Source of the DNA: DATBJG01 sp963790545 | GTDB taxonomy: Bacteria; Acidobacteriota; Vicinamibacteria; Vicinamibacterales; JAMQPK01 | Length of the DNA: 25,493 bases | Direction: 5' to 3' | Assembly (NCBI GenBank): GCA_963790545.1 | Contig: CAWBPA010000008.1 | Location: 1 to 25,493 of the forward strand | Translations under genes and position numbers: made by a program | In this document: positions 22,822 to 25,493 of the stretch, piece after piece | Layout: each line of letters begins with the position of its first letter | How positions within the stretch are numbered: the first letter of the stretch is position 1 | The notes under the pieces: generated by a model | Seen by the model: only the letters and a program-made list of their open reading frames with translations | What the model was told of the DNA's origin: nothing | Databases searched by the model: none

Positions 22822-24195
22822 CTACTTTTTCAACGCCGCGTCCCAGTTGAGGACGACCGTGATGGGTGGTGCGGTCGCCCCCTCGACGGCCACGTTCATC
22901 AGAAAGCGCCCGTCGGAGGCGACGGCATATTGCGGCTTCGACATAACCCCGCCGGGAATGTTCGCGCCACTGGCCAGCCGAGTCCGGAAGAGCGGCACCG
23001 GCGCACCCGCCTCCAGTGTCTGTCGGTCCGCCCCAATCGCGATCGGCACCGCCATCAAACGGGCGTCAGGCGCGACATAAAAGAGTTCCTTCCCGTCGGG
23101 CCCCCACCGCGGCTGGCTCCCGCCCGCCGTGGACACCTGCCATTGGCCGCCGGGCCCTGGAAACGGTCGGACGTAAATCTGCACGGGTCCGGATTCGTTC
23201 GACTGATACGCCACCCACCGCCCGTCGCGCGAGAATTGCCCCGCTGTCTCCTCGAAGGGTGTCTGCACGACCGGGAACGGCTTGCGGTCGCCGGCCAGCG
23301 GCAGGGCCCAGAGGTCCGGGCCCGTCTTCGGATGCTGGGTCGCGTAGAGCAGGAACCGCCCATCGGGCAACCAGGCCAGCGGTATCTTGGGTTCCCCCGT
23401 CACCAGCAGGGGCCGCTCGTCGCCGGCGCCACTCGCCGCTTTCTCAAACAGGTCGAAGGGGCCGTTGCGCAGGGACCAAAACACCACGCGGCGCCCATCC
23501 GGGGACCACAGAGGAAAGCCGTCGTTGCTCGCGTCGAACGTAAAGCGGCTCGGCACGCCACGGCCAGTGTCGATCAGCGACACGTCCGTATTCCCTTGCA
23601 CCGTGCGGTGCACCGCGACGCGCCGGCCATCGGGCGCCAGCTCCGGACTGCTGAGCCCGTTCTCATGGGGCGACCCTACGGTGCCCCGCGCGATGCCTGC
23701 GCGATCGACCCAGGTGAGTTGCCGCCGTTCTCCACCACCGGCCCGATGCGCGAGCACGCCGGTCGCCGACACCGCAAACGCGCCTCGCAACACGCCATCG
23801 TCCAATCCCACGGCCTGGGCCACAGGGATCGGCTCGCCACTGATCACCCCGCGCGTCGGGTCGAAGCGCTGGGCAACGAGCACCCCCTGGCGCACCCACA
23901 GCAGCGCGCCGGGCGCCGCATACACGGCCGCCGTCTCGGCCGCGAGCACGCGCGTCGGCTCGCCGCCGTCGAGCGTCCCCACGTACACGCCCTGCGTGTC
24001 CGGCGTCCCGTATGCCACGAAAAAGAGGAAATGGCGCCCATCGGGCAGAAACTGCGGCCAGCGATGGCTCCCGTGGCCGGGAGCAAGCCGCGTCACGGCC
24101 ACCGGCGTCCCGCCCGTGGCGGTCACGCGCATCAGCGGGCTGACGCCTCCGGCGACGCCGATCGGGGCGAACACGAGGACGCCTCGCGGTTCCAC
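22822..24195 (-). CDS. kinase 3, fragment: intact PD40 propeller
   Basis: 457 residues of TolB/PD40-type blades: LPDGRHFLFFVAYG, SPELAPDGRRVAVHR, PLWSPDGRRVVFWS, GQFSRDGRWVAYQS, SQPRWGPDGKELFYVAPD and the ending PPITVVLNWDAALKK. The ATG at 24195 is internal to the original gene, just after a frame break (GGTWN-REGVLVFAPIG expected). Confidence 0.85.
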   Translation of the reverse strand: MEPRGVLVFAPIGVAGGVSPLMRVTATGGTPVAVTRLAPGHGSHRWPQFLPDGRHFLFFVAYGTPDTQGVYVGTLDGGEPTRVLAAETAAVYAAPGALLWVRQGVLVAQRFDPTRGVISGEPIPVAQAVGLDDGVLRGAFAVSATGVLAHRAGGGERRQLTWVDRAGIARGTVGSPHENGLSSPELAPDGRRVAVHRTVQGNTDVSLIDTGRGVPSRFTFDASNDGFPLWSPDGRRVVFWSLRNGPFDLFEKAASGAGDERPLLVTGEPKIPLAWLPDGRFLLYATQHPKTGPDLWALPLAGDRKPFPVVQTPFEETAGQFSRDGRWVAYQSNESGPVQIYVRPFPGPGGQWQVSTAGGSQPRWGPDGKELFYVAPDARLMAVPIAIGADRQTLEAGAPVPLFRTRLASGANIPGGVMSKPQYAVASDGRFLMNVAVEGATAPPITVVLNWDAALKK

Positions 24196-24500
24196 GTGCC
24201 GCCGCGGCCACTCGGCGCGTCCGCCAGCACCTGCGGGCTGCCGCTTCCCAGATCGATCCGCTTCAGCTTGCCGTCGGCAAAAAACCCGATCGCGCGGCCA
24301 TCCGGCGCCCAGAACGGATAGCTGGCTCCCTCGGTGCCCGCGAGCGGCTGCGCTGTCACCTGGTCGAGCGGCCGCACCCAGAGCCGCGGCACGCCTTCGG
24401 CCGTCGCGACGAACGCCAGCTGCCGGCCGTCGGCCGACAGCGCGAACGAGACCGGATCGCTCGTCGGCGGCGTCGGGATGTCAAACGCGATGGAAGTGGC
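24195..24500 (-). CDS. kinase 3, fragment: first propeller blades
   Basis: Reads TSIAFDIPTPPTSDPVSFAL, SADGRQLAFVATAEG, LWVRPLDQVTAQPLAGTEGA and DGRAIGFFADGKLKRIDLGS. It matches kinase 1 blade by blade (LWIRPLDQTQAQPLAGTEGA). One missing base near 24190 separates it from the following fragment, and one near 24503 from the preceding one. Confidence 0.75.
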
Positions 24501-24502
24501 TC

Positions 24503-24604
24503 GGGTACAACGCGCCGGAGGTACAGCGTGGCGGGGACTGCCAACGCCGCGGCGATCAGGAGCGACAGCGCCGCGACGATCCACGCGAAGCGCGCAGGCG
24601 CCAT
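24503..24604 (-). CDS. kinase 3, fragment: membrane helix
   Basis: MAPARFAWIVAALSLLIAAA followed by LAVPATLYLRR is a single membrane helix that would separate the cytoplasmic kinase from the exported propeller, at the same place as in kinase 1. Confidence 0.65.
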
Positions 24605-24656
24605 ACGCGCGGCTGCGTGGCGACGGCCGTCACCGTTTCGTCCGTCGCGCCGCCTA

Positions 24657-24869
24657 TCAATTCTTCAATCTGAATACGCGCGTCTCCGATCGCCTGGAGC
24701 CGCGTCTTCGGATCCTTCCTCCACATCGGCGCAACAGTTCACGCAGGCGCGGAGGCGTCGAGGCCGGAAGCGCCGTCCAATCCGGTTCGCGCTCGATCAC
24801 CTTCGCGAGCACGTCCGAGATCGTCTCGCCCTCGAACGCCCGCCGGCCGGTCAGCATCTCGTAGAGCAC
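24657..24869 (-). CDS. kinase 3, fragment: end of kinase C-lobe
   Basis: Reads MLYEMLTGRRAFEGETISDV, LAKVIEREPDWTALPASTPP and RLRELLRRC, the conserved end of this kinase family. A break near 24740 precedes RKDPKTRLQAIGDARIQIEE in another frame. Confidence 0.7.
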   Translation of the reverse strand: MLYEMLTGRRAFEGETISDVLAKVIEREPDWTALPASTPPRLRELLRRCGGRIRRRGSRRSETRVFRLKN

Positions 24870-24969
24870 GACGCCGAACGCCCAGACGTCGGCGCGCCTG
24901 TCGACGGCCGGCCCCTCGCCTGCTCGGGGCTCATGTACGCCGCCGTCCCGAGGATCATCCCCGCCTGCG

Positions 24970-25446
24970 TCACCGCCGGCGTCGTGATCGTCGGCGACCT
25001 GCGACAGCGTTCGATGCCGCGCCGATCGGTTCCATCGCTTTCGCCAGCCCGAAGTCCAGCACTTTCACCGTGCCGTCCGGCCGAAGCTTGATGTTCGCCG
25101 GCTTCAGATCGCGGTGGATGATCCCCTGCTCGTGCGCCGCTTCGAGCGCGTCGGCGATCTGCTTCGCGATCGGCAGCGCCTCGGCGAGCGGAATGGGTCC
25201 GCGCGCGAGGCGTTGGGCGAGGTCTTCGCCTTCGACGAGCTCCATGACGAGCGCGCGGACGCCCGCCAGCTCCTTCGAGACCGTGGATCGTGCGCGATGT
25301 TCGGGTGGTTCAGCGACGCGAGGACCTCCGCTTCGCGCTGGAAGCGGGCGAGGCGCTCGGGATCGGTGGCGAAGAGCATCGGGCAGGACCTTGATAGCGA
25401 CTTCGCGGTTGAGCTTGGTATCGCGGGCCCGATAGACCTCGCCCAT
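24970..25446 (-). CDS. kinase 3, fragment: glycine loop and catalytic core
   Basis: GAGGMGEVYRARDTKLNREV then AIKVLPDA, then (after breaks near 25385, 25300 and 25275) VRALVMELVEGEDLAQRLAR, GIIHRDLKPANIKL and VKVLDFGLAKAMEP. The stretch between the breaks reads FATDPERLARFQREAEVLAS in another frame. All catalytic motifs are present. After about 25015 the frame is lost again before TITTPAVTQAGMILGTAAYM. Confidence 0.75.
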   Translation of the reverse strand: MGEVYRARDTKLNREVAIKVLPDALRHRSRAPRPLPARSGGPRVAEPPEHRARSTVSKELAGVRALVMELVEGEDLAQRLARGPIPLAEALPIAKQIADALEAAHEQGIIHRDLKPANIKLRPDGTVKVLDFGLAKAMEPIGAASNAVAGRRRSRRRR

Positions 25447-25493
25447 GCCGCCGGCGCCAAGGGCGGAGAGGATTCGGTACGGGCCGAGGCGGG

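Larger units (their letters stand above)
22822..25493 (-). pseudogene. Ser/Thr kinase with PD40 propeller (kinase 3), 5' end cut by the window and many frame breaks
   Basis: Paralogue of kinase 1, running in from the right edge. The first visible residues are RLGPYRILSALGAGGMGEVYR, so only about the first tens of residues and any N-terminal extension are missing. Order: kinase domain, a membrane helix, then the propeller to TAG at 22822. The propeller half is intact; the kinase half has at least eight breaks between about 24190 and 25390, each of one or two bases. It is followed 125 bases downstream by the barrel gene on the same strand. Confidence 0.8.

Noticed and set aside
22930..24673. 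two long plus-strand frames (463 and 428 codons)
   Set aside because: Both are antisense shadows of the kinase 3 propeller, which shows repeated PD40 motifs in its own frame.

Overview
The window looks like a piece of a high-GC acidobacterial chromosome, most like Vicinamibacterales-type soil Acidobacteriota. The grounds are family content only: an ECF sigma factor coupled to a Ser/Thr kinase fused to a PD40/TolB-like propeller, a kinase whose N-terminus begins MTPERWKQVSQLYEAA, several Tat-exported enzymes, NHL and PD40 propellers, and short palindromic repeats beginning with GTAG. I saw no tRNA, rRNA, CRISPR array, integrase or insertion sequence. No gene-free stretch exceeds 300 bases; the longest is about 270 (19208-19477).

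Left part (1-9.8 kb, all frames intact): two GTAG-hairpin repeats; a minus-strand pair made of a Tat-exported thiamine-diphosphate enzyme (703-2637) and a small periplasmic cytochrome c (103-474); a divergent 1223-residue kinase/AAA-ATPase/TPR regulator (2724-6395); a secreted NHL propeller (6542-7654); a lipoprotein (7764-8315); and a cytoplasmic sulfite-oxidase-family molybdoenzyme with an extra N-terminal domain (8391-9788, minus).

Middle (9.9-15.5 kb): a four-TM protein whose frame breaks at a run of T and continues as a periplasmic-type domain (9908-11268); a coiled-coil protein and a Tat-exported EstB-like serine hydrolase on the minus strand (11281-13407); a small secreted beta-sandwich protein with a frame break (13529-14091); a Uma2-family nuclease with a late frame break (14326-14918); and a predicted secreted HELQH metallopeptidase (14943-15512, minus).

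Right part (15.6-25.5 kb): a signalling island. An ECF sigma factor overlaps by ATGA a kinase-TM-PD40 gene (16186-19066). Next come a 3' remnant of an outer-membrane barrel gene (minus), a zinc-ribbon kinase with a polytopic membrane tail (19478-22077), the full-length barrel gene (22128-22697, minus), and a second kinase-PD40 gene running off the right edge (22822-25493, minus). The barrel remnant and the full copy share 124 bases with three differences, and the two copies bracket the zinc-ribbon kinase. A plausible reading is an ECF/kinase envelope-sensing module that expanded by local duplication.

Main caution: nearly every gene in the right part has single-base or dinucleotide frame breaks, often in short repeats. 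Their density rises from none in the first 10 kb to about nine in the last 1.3 kb. The encoded motifs stay intact across the breaks, so base-calling or consensus error near a sequence end is at least as likely as pseudogene decay. Genes are described below as they would read once the frames are joined.
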